The position numbers and the translations under genes are program-made. From NCBI GenBank assembly GCA_964019695.1, contig OZ026517.1, positions 72,560,665-72,624,664 on the forward strand: a stretch of 64,000 nucleotides of DNA, given 5' to 3'. How positions within the stretch are numbered: position 1 is the first letter of the stretch; every line of letters starts with the position of its first letter. Source of the DNA: Loripinus fragilis. Taxonomy: Eukaryota > Mollusca > Bivalvia > Lucinida > Lucinidae. Of the stretch, positions 1 through 12,080 are shown piece by piece. The notes below the pieces were generated by a model. It saw nothing but the letters and a program-made list of their open reading frames with translations, did no database searches and was not told where the DNA came from.

Positions 1-1440
1 CTACATTAGTTCGGGTATTGTTTTATTTGTAAACAACTCGCAAAATGTCCTTATACCATTAGCCACGAGGGGCGATGATCCTAGTGGAGGGAAATGGTTA
101 ACATCAGTAAGCAGTGGCCACCTTAAAATGCGTACATCAGAAACACAATGTAATCCACATTCAAACATGTCTGAAACAAATCGTGCTTTAAATGCAAAAA
201 GGGGACAATTGCCGAGTAACAGCGCCCACAAGGAATATCGTTATAATGTCGAGCTTTTGATGGCCAACTTGATCTGAATTTTTTTTAAAAAAACAATATT
301 CAAATTATGTCAAAGAATAGATAAATGAAATTCGAAAGAAATCAGGTGACAAAAGATGAAGTAATTGCGACCACAAGTTCTGTTGATAGACGGCGGCCAT
401 ATTGGCCCCCATCATGATATAGCCGTACATCGGCAATGCTTGTATTAACATGTAGATACCAGACCCACTCAATCCACTTCGGTATTTTGATGGTTGTTTT
501 GAAACAAACTGCTCATTTGTTATCTTGAGGCAAACGCTTTTTTTCACGGGTCTTTAAAACAATTGGGATCTGTGTTCCTATCATTGTTGTTATACAAATG
601 AACATTGGTAAAAAGGAAGATATTTTTAATAAATTGGTGGCATTGAGAAAACAGCCACGGATAACATTGCAGAGTACATTGTGTGATTAATTTCATCGTA
701 GACCAGTTCGGTTTTAAATGTGATAAGCTAACAAAATGTTAAATATGCTTTCTTTACCACAGTACTTTATATGAGGCAGTACAGACACTTGTATAGTTTT
801 GTTTGCGGTGTTCAAGTGAGCCAACTCAAAGGCGTATCTTGTTAGAATCAATAAAGCTGTGAAAAAAGAATAGATTTTGATAAAAATGGGGTTTAGGCCG
901 GTGGTAGGACCTTAAGACGTTGTAGAGGCCGTGGGCGTGGGTGTCTTTATATAAACAAGTGCTATGAGCAAGACTTCGAATATATTTATAGGTACATGTA
1001 CACGTACCGTGGAAGTCCCGTTTTAAGTTGGCAGTATTTCTGTGTTTGTTTAAAACAGATTAAGTTATGGTGACACTGATAAGGTGAATAATATAATGTC
1101 CACAGTAAATAAGGTTTAACTTTAACTAAAGTCCACAGTAACCGGTGCAAACCCTTTATATTAAAATCAATTCGCAAACAGATCCAAAACAATAGCCAGA
1201 ACGCATCGCAAGAAACCGGTTTACACCCGTTTTACCAAAAACATACTGGTAATGTTAAGATACATCAACTCTCACTAAATCAACATCAAGAAATGCAAAA
1301 AAGCAAGAAAGAATTAGACATGTAAGTGCAATGAAACACGCTAAATCTTAAACTTTTTCTTTAGATTTTTACCAATTTGTAAGACTTTAGTAAACCTCCA
1401 TTCTGCCTTATAACGTATTACAGGCTTTAAGATAAGCATG
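1..1440. other. unassigned sequence
   Basis: AT-rich DNA. The short ORFs have no recognisable motif. No repeat copy elsewhere in the window was noticed. Confidence 0.4.
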
Positions 1441-1444
1441 CGTA

Positions 1445-1603
1445 ATTAAAACTCAATTTTCTTATTTCTCAACCAAAACATATGTTGTGGGTGCTCAAAA
1501 GAACCGTCTCACTGAGACGGTTCTTTTGAGCACCCGAAACAGATGTTAAAACTGATGGATAAGAAAGTATTCACAATGTTACGCTAAATTTTTTGTTTAT
1601 CTT
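1445..1603 (+). mobile_element. palindromic MITE (family E), copy 1
   Basis: Core GGGTGCTCAAAAGAACCGTC... is a perfect 47-bp palindrome (1489-1511 and 1513-1535, centre 1512). Flanks TTTCTCAACCAAAACATATG on the left and AAACTGATGGATAAGAAAGT on the right are shared with three other copies. Confidence 0.8.
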
Positions 1604-1877
1604 CATCTGGAGTGTAGTGGACTTGGCACAATCACAAGAAGAATATCAATTTACAAGACACTGTATTTTGTCAACTGCAAGACAACATCGGGTTACCATA
1701 CAGACAATAGAGCGTCGCGACAACGAATTTGATCATCAATAAGAAAAGAGGGTAATAATAACTTTTACAGTAATGATGCTCGCACAGCTAAGTTATTGCT
1801 CAATAAACCATCCTATATATGACCCTCATACACTTAAAAATTTTAGTAAGTCGGCCTGCATAAAATGTATTTTGATT

Positions 1878-2060
1878 CTTCCTACCTACCTCCCTACTTA
1901 CCAACCTACAATCAATCGATCCATCATCCTACCTACTTGTACCTACATATCTACCGATCGATCCATTTATCCATTCATTTATATACATTTTATATTCACC
2001 CATCCATCCACCCACCTACTTGTATCCATCCATCTACCCACCCTTCTACCCACCATCCGC
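1878..2060 (+). repeat. CTAC/CATC microsatellite
   Basis: Impure tetranucleotide repeats (CTACCTAC, ATCCATCC, CCACCC). The 132-aa and 80-aa ORFs here are low complexity and not genes. Confidence 0.8.
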
Positions 2061-2164
2061 CCGCCCGCCCAACTGATACATATAACAAAAAGTTTGGTCT
2101 ACGCTAAGCATAAACAAAATTGTTATTCTAAACAAGTCGTATTTAAGCAAGGGCAACAAATAGA

Positions 2165-2500
2165 GGTTTGAGGCAGACAGACAAGCAGGCGGGCAGACAG
2201 ACAGAAAGATAGATTTTGCTGCTTCAGCTCGCAGCTTTTGAAACACTGGCCAGGCACTCTAGCCACCTAAGCTCCCACACCACATACTTTCTATGAACTG
2301 ACCAATTGGGGGGGGGGGTGGATGTCGTCATCGCGAAGTCTCTGTCGGAACTAGTCATGATTTTAACAAATGATAACGCTTGTTTGTGACACAGAGACAA
2401 GTAAACAGACAGACGGGTAGACGGGCGGCTGGAGTGGGGGGAGTGGTTTGACAGACATAAATTTTGCTGCTCGAGCTCACAGCCCTCGGAACACAAATCA
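2165..2500. repeat. duplicated CAGACAGG block
   Basis: GACAGACAGAAAGATAGATT followed by TTGCTGCTTCAGCTCGCAGC recurs as GACAGACATAAATTTTGCTG and CTCGAGCTCACAGCCCTCGG 245 bp later. Both are preceded by CAGACAGGCGGG-like repeats. Confidence 0.65.
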
Positions 2501-2509
2501 GCTGATCTG

Positions 2510-3440
2510 TCACCTTTGCTACCCCTTGCTGCCCGGGTGGTCCAAAATCATTATTTAAGTTCAGCCTGATTTAGGCTGATTTCGTCAAAATGAAAAAAAA
2601 AATGTTTATACAAATCCTGGGCGTTTTGACTTGGGTGCGTCTCTGTGCGTAGCTACACAACGATTTGTGTGTCAATAGCGCAAAGGTGTCTCTCTCGTTC
2701 AGGTTCACTTCCGGAAAACGAACCAAACATTGAACAGTCTACGCCACGTGGGGAGTTAGGAAGCAAAACAAATTCTTTGTTTGAACAAAATCTTTTTTTG
2801 AACAACACCATAATCTAGAATTAATATTTGGCTTTTTTAATATACTGTTTTAAATCTTGTTTAATGTGTGCCACTGTTTGCCTGTGTTCTAATGTCAAAC
2901 CTCTGGACAACATAGACGTAACGTCTGGTGTTGGGGATAATTAGTGTAACGTCGAGATCAACGTAAAGCGTCACGCGTATTTGTAGAATGATGCTTATCA
3001 TTGCGTCATTACTCCTATGACTAAATTAATGTCGCTTCAACATGTCGGGTTCATAAGAAACGCAAAAATCGACTTTATGTGCACTTTCTCATATTATTAT
3101 AATTCCCCCTGGAGCTTGCTCTCCAATATGCATGTTTGGTAATTCGCTGCATGTGTTAAAGTATGCTAATAAAACACTCCCTCTTGATGTCATAAGAAGG
3201 CAGGTATAGTGCTTGAGTGTGTCACTTCTGTGGTTATTAAAACTTATTTATTAGTAACTTAAAAAGGACAAAACAGTAAACTACCGCAATAGAAGAGAAA
3301 ACAGAAGCCAAACTATATGAACCCTATACCAGTATGCCGACATACACTTATACTAGAAGAAGAAACGTTCATGTCATTTACCATACATACCTCAGAGTAG
3401 ACCTGCCCAATAATGCGTGTCAATAGTTCTTTTCGCCGTC
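2510..3440. other. unassigned sequence
   Basis: No gene or repeat supported. A CGTCTGGTGTTGGGG/ACGTCGAG-rich stretch near 2910-2985 is the only local change in composition. Confidence 0.4.
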
Positions 3441-3445
3441 TTTAA

Positions 3446-3703
3446 CCCTTTGTATTCAGGATACCCCGAAATGGGTACTTTGGCGAACAGTGAAGATACA
3501 AATGAAATGCAGAATGATGCTGCATTTCATCTGTAACTGTACTGTTTGCTAAAATTAAACGACCCTCAGGACAAAAATACCTCATAATCTAAAAAATGCT
3601 ACCTCTGACCCCTTAAAGTACACAGTTGGCAGTTCCACACTTGTTATACTAATCAATATGTATGGATAAATCCATCCGAATGCAAATTATTAAAGGTTTA
3701 TCC
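3446..3703. mobile_element. CCCTTT-ended MITE (family J), copy 1
   Basis: TTAA-CCCTTTGTATTCAGG at the left; the right end (ATCCATCCGAATGCAAATT) is degenerate but matches the corresponding place in the 46.4-kb copy. A central hairpin has arms TGGCGAACAGT / ACTGTTTGCTA around ATGCAGAATGATGCTGCAT. Confidence 0.6.
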
Positions 3704-3705
3704 TT

Positions 3706-3895
3706 GAGAAACGGTGGTTCAGTAATAGAATGTTAGCTTTGGTATCGAAGGGTCCCTGGTTTGAGGCTCACCGGAGACACTGCATTTTGTCATTGGGCAA
3801 GACACTTTATCATCTGCTTTGTACTGGTTCAACCCAGAAAGACTGGGAATCTGACATGACTTGATTGGGATTCGAATCAACAACAAAAACAACTA
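3706..3895 (+). mobile_element. tRNA-derived SINE, second copy
   Basis: GGTGGTTCAGTAATAGAATG and GGTTTGAGGCTC stand for the A and B boxes. The body CACTGCATTTTGTCATTGGG, GTACTGGTTCAACCCAGAAA aligns with the 5.7-kb SINE; the tail is CAACAACAAAAACAAC. The boxes are more degraded than in the other copy. Confidence 0.7.
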
Positions 3896-3999
3896 GAGCG
3901 CGCATTCGATGGGGCGCCATCGCAAATCCCCACGCTAAAGGTTTTGACTCCCCCAGCACCCACAGTCCCAACCCAGGGCATGACTTTGGCAACAAAATG

Positions 4000-4640
4000 A
4001 AAATTCTGTTCAATATGTTTTCTATCTTTTATTTGTGAGAACACACACAAAGTTTGGTATAAAAATCTTTGAAATTGACATATTAATGATATTTGACCTT
4101 TTGACCTCGCCCCAAGGTCACCAGTTTGACCCTAGGATGAAAATTTTACTCGCATTCTGCTCTGCTTTTCATCCCCGTCGATTTGATATACCACATGACC
4201 ATGTTTGAAAAAAAAATTTGGACCCCCTGGGCACCCCCAGGGCCCCAAAGTCCCACCCCTGGGGCATGACCCAGGGGACAGAATGAAAATCCCGTCTGAT
4301 ATGTTTTGTATCTTTCATTTGTGAGAACACACACAAAGTTTGGTATAAAAATCTTTGAAATTGACTTTGTAATTGAAATTAAATATTTGACCTTTTGACC
4401 CCTCCCCAGGGCCCCAGGGGGCGGGGCCCAAAAAAAGTTTGACGTTGCACGCCCCATTCATGTCAGTAACTCACACACCAAATTTGGTTGAATTTCGTCC
4501 AACGGTTAAGGAGGAGATAGCATAACAGACAGACGGACGAACGGACGGACGGACGGACAGACGAACGGACGGACGGACGGACAGACGGACGGAGGCGATT
4601 ACAATATCCCCTTCGCTTTTTTAAAAAAGCGTGGGGATAA
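4000..4640. repeat. ~260-bp tandem duplication, then GGAC microsatellite and hairpin
   Basis: GAGAACACACACAAAGTTTG and GGTATAAAAATCTTTGAAAT occur at ~4037 and ~4322, followed each time by TTTGACCTTTTGACC. 4529-4595 is (GGAC)n-type. 4608-4640 forms CCCCTTCGCTTTTTTAAAAA / AAGCGTGGGG. Minus-strand ORFs are products of these repeats. Confidence 0.7.
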
Positions 4641-5228
4641 AAAAACAAGTACCGTATTTTTTAAGTGGGACTACATGTATATTTCTAAGTTTTGATCTGC
4701 ATTTTACTTCAATACTTTGTGCTTGTGAACTGTTAATTCTCTGGCGAACCTGTATTCATGCATAGGCTGGTTTGAGGTTTCACAGGTCGCATATGCAAAA
4801 AATGGTTAAATGTGTCAACCCAGGGGTCGATACAAAATAATGTTGATTTTTGCCTTTTATTCCTCTAATGCGTTAAACAAGTTTTTATCATGTCATGGCT
4901 CGCATCATGTATACTTTCGACATAAAAGGTAAAAGATATGTTGTCTCCTGGTGTGGCTCATTCCCAACAAATATGAAATCTTGATTTGATTCATTGGATT
5001 TAAGTATAATAGTTTACAGCATCAGGTAGTGTTAAGTATTGATGTTGATTGTAAATGTCTTTCAATTCCATATTCTTGATTACCACAGATATTGAGGCTT
5101 TATGAGAAAAGAGACAGTAAACCTTTAACAACTGAGGAAAATAGTTAATCAGCAATTCTCTAAGTCCAATTTTTTATATCCATGCCTTGAATTCTAGACA
5201 TAATGATATATTGACACTTTAACCTATG

Positions 5229-5500
5229 CATGCTACACTGTAAAAATAAGAAAAAGTTGACATCAAAAGAGGTGGCAGCTCTCAGCTGCCAGCTCTGTTG
5301 GTATCAACTTACATTTACTTTCCTACTAAAACTGTTTGGGTCCAATGTTTAAACATTTCTATCTGTTATTTTATAATTATTCCCCGGTTCAATACAATCG
5401 AACATAGCTTATAAGGGAGTTGAGGGGTAAAACAAACTCCAGTGGCAGTTTACCTGCCACCAAAGTTTTAGTAAAGTTACAATTGTATTTTACAGTGATA
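5229..5500. mobile_element. CACTGTAAAA-ended short TIR element (tentative)
   Basis: ACACTGTAAAAATAAG at the left faces ATTTTACAGTGATA at the right. AGGTGGCAGCTCTCAGCTGCC and AGTGGCAGTTTACCTGCCACC are internal hairpins. No target-site duplication is visible. Confidence 0.45.
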
Positions 5501-5676
5501 TATCCCTCGTTTCAAAGGCAAAAAAACATAGAGAGAATGTTTCTTTTTTCTGAGCCAACTTATGGGAATTTGGTACGTAAGATGTTATGTTTATACTGAG
5601 TAAGGTTTCTCTCCAATATGTAACAAATATGAAAGGATAGTCATGCATCATCAAAGATAACTCTTAACTCTTAAAT

Positions 5677-5868
5677 GGGGAGCGCAGAATCTCAGTGGTA
5701 GAGTGCTTGACTCAAGATCGAAGGATTGCGGGTTCCAGCCTCACCGGTGGCACTGCGTTGGGTCCTTAACCAAGACACACAGTACTGGTTCAATCCAGGA
5801 AGACCAGTCCCAACATGACTGAAAAATTTTTGACTGGGACGTAAATAATCAAATCAAAAAAACAATCT
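5677..5868 (+). mobile_element. tRNA-derived SINE
   Basis: Head GGGGAGCGCAGAATCTCAGT with an A-box-like CTCAGTGGTAGAGTGC (5691-5706) and a B-box-like GGTTCCAGCC (5731-5740) at tRNA-like spacing. Then CACTGCGTTGGGTCCTTAAC, CAGTACTGGTTCAATCCAGG, and an A-rich AAATAATCAAATCAAAAAAAC tail. The body matches the copy at 3.7 kb. A real tRNA is unlikely because there is no acceptor stem. Confidence 0.75.
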
Positions 5869-5892
5869 ATCATACTTAGTCAAAATAGTCTG

Positions 5893-6004
5893 TTCATTTC
5901 CTGCTGGGAAAGGGCTATGTTTTTGTCACTTTCCCATTTGGTGTCCTGGGTCAGGTGTGGTACTTGATTGTATAGATACCTGATCTTTGACTTCCTCTTA
6001 CTTT
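5893..6004 (+). mobile_element. short retrotransposon 3' end (family A)
   Basis: TTTCCTGCTGGGAAAGGGCT to CTTGATTGTATAGATACC and GATCTTTGACTTCC, ending TTACTTTA. Only the last ~110 bp of the family are present. Confidence 0.65.
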
Positions 6005-6256
6005 ATTTCTTTATTTTTCACCCTGAAATTCAGCATTACCAAACACTATTTTTCTACTACTTTTGAAATTGACATAAAGAAAATATCTTCCAGATAAATA
6101 CACAAGCGTCACTGTATGCATGTCTGATTTTGTCGGTTATATATAATCAGAGTAACGAGACTCATGATCAAAACCTCTAACATTCCTTATATTAATGTAT
6201 CGTGGCATATGCTCAAAGACATTTATAAGTTGGGACATCAGCATAAACCCTATTGG

Positions 6257-6420
6257 GAAAGTAAGAAAGAATGCAAAGATCAGGAACCAACACAATCAAG
6301 TACCACACCTAACCCAGAACACCACATGGGAAAGTGACAAAGTAAACATCACAAACAAGAGAGCAAAGACGTTAGCCCTTTCCCAGCAGGTGACCATTAG
6401 ACTGCAATGAACATAAACAT
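6257..6420 (-). mobile_element. short retrotransposon 3' end (family A)
   Basis: Begins AAAGTAAGAAAGAATGC and runs through ACACCTAACCCAGAACACC and CTTTCCCAGCAGGTGACC. Opposite orientation to the copy at 5893-6004, so the two 3' ends face each other about 250 bp apart. Confidence 0.65.
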
Positions 6421-6429
6421 AAACCTAGT

Positions 6430-7490
6430 TATAACATTATATTTGTAGCCTGGTGAATCTTACCTAATTCCTAACTTAAATTTAATGTTTTTTGTTTTGT
6501 TTTTTTAATGTCCATGGTTATTAAAATGAGACACAATGGCATTTCAAAATTTAACGTTAAGGGTGCAGGAGGAAAGCTTTTAAGACATGTGCACATTTTA
6601 GAGTGTGTGATATATGTTTTTTATCAGTTAATAATTAAGCTTGTCTTTAGCTTTCATTGCAAGCAACAATTGCCGTTGATCAGTGATGATTTTGCAATTA
6701 ATTCTGATACCCGCAATGTAAAAGGCATAATTGACATCCGAAGATTTTGAGTACCCCCTATACAGATGCCCTTTAGTAACTATCTAAAAATACAAATGAG
6801 CTATATTTCAGCAAATAAAGAACATTTGGTATACTATCTCAACAAAGTATTAGAAATCTTATGCATAATCATTTACTAAAAATGTATGAATTTTATTTAA
6901 AAACTGTACTTTTACAGGTAATATATATTCTTCTAAAATTTTATATTACTCCAATTCCATATAAGATTTTCTTTGATGCAGTGTCTGAATGGCAACGCAA
7001 GAGTCATTATCTTGATAATGAGGAATCGGTAGAGTCCAAGGTTTACTGCAGTGTTAAACTGTGCCTCCCTGCTTAACAAACATATACCATTCAAGCCAGT
7101 TCAGTTTCATCAATGTGTTTAAAAGCTAAACAGAAAACAGTGCGGAAACTGATTTGCTGGCTCCGTTTGGATTCGTATCAGTTTTTTCTAGTGCAGCAAT
7201 ACAATGCCAAGCGTACAAAATGCATTTGCATTGAGTAGATAATATACTCACGTTATCTCCTTTTTTTGAAAGTTTGAACCTATTGTAATTTGTAAGCATA
7301 TACTATACTTATCTTACTGACATACTTCCACCTAGTGCACATTTTTAATATTTTGATATTCGGATTTTAAGCGAATAACAAGCTTTAAACAGCTGATTCA
7401 TTTCAAAAGCAGAAACAAAAAAACATCATTACAACAGTTATATGTGGCCAATAAGAGCCCAGTAAGCATCTAGAGAATGGCGTTTCGCTG
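6430..7490. other. unassigned sequence
   Basis: Two ORFs of 71-80 residues lack recognisable motifs and their codon composition looks like AT-rich noncoding DNA. Nothing else seen. Confidence 0.4.
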
Positions 7491-7499
7491 GCAGGCCGA

Positions 7500-7640
7500 T
7501 AGTGGCTTGTGGTTGTTTGCTTGCTTGGAGTTTGTCTACAAAAAAGTACGTGAGTATGATCAGGAAATACCACGATTGCAATCTGCAGACAAACCCGTGG
7601 CAGTGAGGAAGAGCCATACAACAATCACGAGACACCAGAA
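7500..7640 (-). mobile_element. retrotransposon 3' end (family B)
   Basis: GTGAGTATGATCAGGAAATA, then GCAGACAAACCCGTGG, then CACGAGACACCAGAAGAC. It shares the CCTGATCATACTCAC terminus (minus strand) with copies at 20.3, 27.8, 51.6, 54.0 and 62.3 kb. Confidence 0.6.
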
Positions 7641-7649
7641 GACAAACCG

Positions 7650-10060
7650 TTTCTTGTCCCTACCCTTAAAGCTGCATAGCCTGTAACTTTTGATCTTTTA
7701 ATTTTAGAACTAATGTTTCTATTTTTCAAGAACACAGTAAAAAAACTAAAATTCAGGAATACATTTTACCAATTTCGTAAATCTTAACAAATTATTAGTA
7801 TCAAAACAACAGCATTTATGTAAAAATTAACTATCTATAATTATAGGAGGGACGCAAGTAATTACCGACAAGAGAAAAACACACCTGTTTTTATAAGATA
7901 ATCACTTTTCCGTGCAGTTTTCAGCTATAGTAAACAGATTTATTGTGAAAACATAACTTAATTCTACTTTTACAAATGATTTATAAAGAAAATAAAAAAA
8001 TCGAAAAATGTTCATAGTTGCAGACTTAGTCTCTTTAAGAATAGAAAAAAAAATCTGATGAAAGCAAAATTAAACAAAAATCGTATCTAAAATATGATAT
8101 TGAATTATTAAATAACCTATGATTTAAAGTGCCCAGTTACTTATATCTTGGAGTATATGTCAGTAAAACACGAACCAATAAACATTAAATGGTAGTGGTG
8201 CCTTTCGACAGCGCATCTGCCTAGACATGCACCAGTTCATTTGGTCATCGTGGTGTCAATGCTGGATTCCAAAGAACCTGTGGAGATACATCGCATGCTG
8301 ATCTTAGTGTATCTAATGTTATATATATTGTAACATGCTTTTTTATAATTTTAAAAATTGTCTGCAATAAAATGTCTGTTTGCAATAACCAAGCCCCTAG
8401 AACCATAATTTTACCATTTCCTCTTCTCTATCATTAACCGCCATGGCTGGATTATTACTTCTGCCTATTATATCCAAAGACATGTTAATATGCAGAAACC
8501 AGTTAATTAATCACTTTTATTACCTGTTCATTCAATTTCTTTAATTTATTCCTCGCGCGTCAGTTTTCCTACTAAGACACCCGTGTACATCATATAAAAA
8601 CCGTCCGTCGTTATCTTTGAGAATATCTTGATCAATCTTTTCATTCTAACCATGTTCTTATATTGATTCGTTTAAAGAAGTTTCGTGAGAAATATCCATA
8701 TAAAAAGTAGGTGCATAAAATTCTAAGATCAGGCCGTGCGACTGCGCAGCTACCAGATACTATCATTTCCCTAAAATTATTAATATATAATGTCAACATT
8801 TGGATAAGGAAGTCCATGCTTGGTGCAAGCTGAGCTGGGTTGAAATCGTCAACTTGGTATAAGTACGCTTTTCTCACGCATTTCCACGTTGATTACGTTT
8901 CTATTCATCTTTTGAATAAAGACCAAACAGTCGAATACGTACCTATTTAAACATGGGGTATTTAAACAAGGCGCACATAGCGGTATCTATTTGATATTTG
9001 TTAAGTTTGTAAGATTTGGTGTATTATACCATTTTATTTTTTCAAAAGTTAATTTGCATATTAATGCCAACTACAAGTTAATCGTACATCTTTTACGGTT
9101 GGCTATTTTATGACCTCCGTGATATGATATTGATATATTAAAATATATCTTTTCAAATCCTCAGTAAACAGTTACGAACCGCGAAGACTAAGAGCAGGTT
9201 TAATATTCGCGATGCTTCATTTTGCCCAGACTCTTGGTAATCAGTGAAGTAGCATATTCGCTTAAAGTTACTTATGCGCTTGCGCAATGGCTGTGAGTCT
9301 CGATTTGCAGAGATATCGCATAGCTGGGTATGCCGCGGCGGGGTTTCGTTTAATATTAAAGCGAGTTTATGATAATTCCATAACAGATAATCTTAATTCA
9401 AACAGTACATATACCCGTTATTCGTCACAGGAGACGTGATTTGTGTACAAAAACAGCGGGTCGCTATTTTGCTACACTCCACGACATTTGCTACACACAC
9501 TTTGCCTTTTTGGTTAAATTTCAATGGTTCTAGAACTAATTTCATTCTTTCAATTATTTGATAGAAAAGTGTCATGCCAATGACAACGGCGATGTCATTC
9601 TGGTACGCTGCTCACAGTACACTTGTCAGTCAATTTGCAATTAGAAAGGTGTTAGACTTAAAAAAAAGTTGATGTCGAAGTTGAGACCCGTCATTCACTG
9701 AAGAGCTGCAAAATGATGTGAGAACTCGTTTCCCGCCAAAATTGCGAAGATACAATGTACACTTTTTTCATAAGCCCTAATTGCTAGTATATCCGTTATA
9801 TGGGTGCTCAACAAGTTCTTAACACTTGTACAATGGAAATACAGATGGAATTTATTTATATAATGTCAACCCTCATTATAATGACACTCTTTATAACAAC
9901 AAAACTATTCCCAACGTCAGTTGTAATTGCAAAAATGTACCAGTATATATTGTTTTTTATTTCATTACAACAGAAATCCAGTTCAAAATCAAATTATTTT
10001 GGAATAAACACTGTCGTTGTATAGAGGATTGACTGCAAATAAACTTCTTAAAATGCACGT
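7650..10060. other. unassigned sequence
   Basis: Very AT-rich 7650-9200, then a more GC-balanced patch near 9180-9360. The 78-aa minus ORF at 8641-8877 is not recognised and is not called as a gene. Confidence 0.4.
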
Positions 10061-10489
10061 ATCGTTAGGGCCCCGCCAACGAATGTTAGCAGAGCTTTAT
10101 TGTGTTTGGTGTATGCGTTCGTCTGTTCTGTCGAGCTTTGGGGTGTTTAGTGGGTAGCTTTTGTCCAAGATTATGGTTATCCCGCTATGAATACATTATC
10201 TAGCCCCCACAACGGTAATAGTAGCCGCTAAATCACTTTTTACTTTAGAGTAGCCTATGAAACCGATATGTTGGAACGTCTGTCCGACTATCCTCCTTTG
10301 TGGACACAACAACTACGAGTTCTTTCTAATTTCATACATGGATTACTTTCATCATTTATTCGCAAAAAACGGTTCGAACAAGGATTTTGTCAGATGAACA
10401 CTTACCAAGATGACCAACAAAACGACTGCTGCCTGTCCGTTTACACTTGTAAACAATTTAAGTCATTTGACACCTGATTTCTAAAAGAG

Positions 10490-10800
10490 CTATGTGCATT
10501 AAGGGGCTATTTTGCTCCCTTCCCCTAAGAGGCTAAAAATAAAAGCTCAGTTTCATTGGTTGATTAGAACATTAGCCTAAACGTAAAAAAATGTATTTAT
10601 TTGGCTTTTACCGTTGCTATGATAACGAAAATGGCCGCCGAAAAAGTGATGTCTTAATTTTGTACCACCTTTGAGACTTTGCAATTGGATAAAGAAATTA
10701 TCATAAAAGTAAAAAGTAATAATGCCCAATCTGTACATACCAAAAAGACGCATACAGATTTCGCTGTAACATGTTTAACTGTTAAAACGTTTTTCTCTCA
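10490..10800. repeat. partial copy of the 15.1-kb fold-back element
   Basis: GTGCATTAAGGGGCTATTTTGC, TTGGTTGATTAGAACATTAG, TTTACCGTTGCTATGATAAC and AAAATGGCCGCCGAAAAAG follow the same order as the left arm at 15138-15350. Confidence 0.6.
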
Positions 10801-10831
10801 AATATTTCATAAAACAAACGGCGGTGTCTAT

Positions 10832-10945
10832 TCTAAGTAAGAAAGGTGGCAAAGATCAGGAATCGATACAATCAAGTACTACACCTGACCCAGGATACCA
10901 CATGGGAAAGTGACAAAAACACAATTTTACATCACAAACGCACAA
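10832..10945 (-). mobile_element. short retrotransposon 3' end (family A)
   Basis: Matches the family-A terminus: AAGTAAGAAAGG, then GATCAGGAATCGATAC, then CCACATGGGAAAGTGAC. About 110 bp long. Confidence 0.65.
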
Positions 10946-10949
10946 TATA

Positions 10950-11025
10950 TTGTTGCGCCTACGTCCAGCGGCTTGCCAGCTGCATAAAACCACTCGTCAG
11001 CCAATTAAAAGCGACATAACTAAAC
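10950..11025. repeat. dispersed repeat, copy 1 of 2
   Basis: TGTTGCGCCTACGTCCAGCG ... GCTGCATAAAACCACTCGTC ... CCAATTAAAAGCGACATAAC recurs at 11892-11975 with few changes, in the same orientation. Confidence 0.7.
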
Positions 11026-11140
11026 TAACATAAACTATTTTAGGTGTTATAATTATTTACTGAAATTGCAATAAAAAGTAAATGGCCATCCAATACTATT
11101 TGAGCCGTGGCATGAGATTTTCAACAATATGGTATGTGCG

Positions 11141-11206
11141 ACCAGAAAAGGCTCAGACCAGCCTGCGCCTACGCGCAGACTGATCAGAGCCTTTGCTGGT
11201 CGCTTA
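11141..11206. repeat. imperfect hairpin, GGTCTGAGC family
   Basis: ACCAGAAAAGGCTCAGACCA faces TGATCAGAGCCTTTGCTGGT around CTGCGCC-TACG-CGCAG. Similar CCAGCCTGCGC / GCGCAGTCTG blocks occur at 12981-13015 and, reversed, 47405-47440. Confidence 0.65.
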
Positions 11207-11495
11207 AATATTATATGACTGTTCAACTACTGGCCGAACCTCATTTGAGGTTTCTAAGCTTGAAAGGAGGCTGCACAGGCTTGTTTGAGTTACACTTGTC
11301 GAAATGTCACATTGTTGGAAATCACATGTCACGGCTCATGTGATACTTTAGTATCGCATACTTAAATCACGTACGCACAGCCATCTTGTAGGGCTACAGG
11401 TCGAAATGTTGGCCTGTGCTTTCATTTACAGTTAAACGTGTCTTAATCCGCCACTCAAACAGAGGATCAAAGTTGGTTTTCAAGACCGAGTATCG

Positions 11496-11568
11496 CTTAA
11501 TGCAGGTCAAAAGTATTGCAGAATGCTCCAAGAGAGCATTCTGCAATACTTTCGACCTTCATTAAGCT
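11496..11568. repeat. hairpin with ~33-bp arms inside a larger inverted element
   Basis: GCTTAATGCAGGTCAAAAGT faces ACTTTCGACCTTCATTAAGC; the centre is GAATGCTCC-AAGA-GAGCATTC. Weaker pairing continues outwards (CCGCCACTCAAAC / TTTTTGAGTGGCCGC), giving a likely element of about 11445-11605. Confidence 0.75.
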
Positions 11569-11744
11569 ACCATTTGTTTTGTCTATTTTTGAGTGGCCGC
11601 TTATGACAGGCTTTATTGTACGTCTCTCTTTTTTGTGTTCTTGCTGCGAATGCTCTGTGTGAAACTCGTCTGAGCCTTCGCTGCTCATATATTCGATATG
11701 TAGCAAATTCCCACAGGCTGTCCTGTGTTAAAAATTTTCATTTA

Positions 11745-11815
11745 GGGAGGTATATCATCTGATATACGGCGACGCGAAGCGATTTTCGACCGTATATCCG
11801 ACGATATACCTCCCC
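11745..11815. repeat. 71-bp imperfect palindrome
   Basis: GGAGGTATATCATCTGATAT at the left and ATATCCGACGATATACCTCC at the right; the centre is GCGACGCGAAGCGATTTTCG. Confidence 0.75.
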
Positions 11816-11891
11816 GAAGGAAAGTTAGAATATGGTTATCCCCATTCTAAAGCACTCGTAACATTTTTCTCTCAAAAAGACAATGAAAATG

Positions 11892-12080
11892 TTGTATGTT
11901 GCGCATACGTCTAGCGGCTGCCAGTTTGCCAGCTGCATAAAACCACTTGTCAGCCAATAAAAAGCGACGTTACGTAATGACGTCGAGTTTGTGACAGTAT
12001 ATATCACAGTCGCAAATGACGTTATCCAATCAGACGTCGCAAATTTATGACGTTATCCAATCAGACGTAGCGTTACATTT
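11892..12080. repeat. dispersed repeat copy 2, followed by a short tandem duplication
   Basis: 11892-11975 matches 10950-11025. It is followed by GACGTTATCCAATCAGACGT repeated at about 12018 and 12050 (period ~33 bp), each preceded by CGCAAAT. Confidence 0.7.

Noticed and set aside
1773..2171. 132-aa ORF on the + strand
   Set aside because: Translates CTAC/CATC microsatellite DNA; low complexity, and overlapping frames are equally open.
5691..5740. tRNA gene
   Set aside because: A- and B-box-like motifs are present, but no cloverleaf or acceptor stem forms and the sequence continues into a SINE body and A-rich tail.
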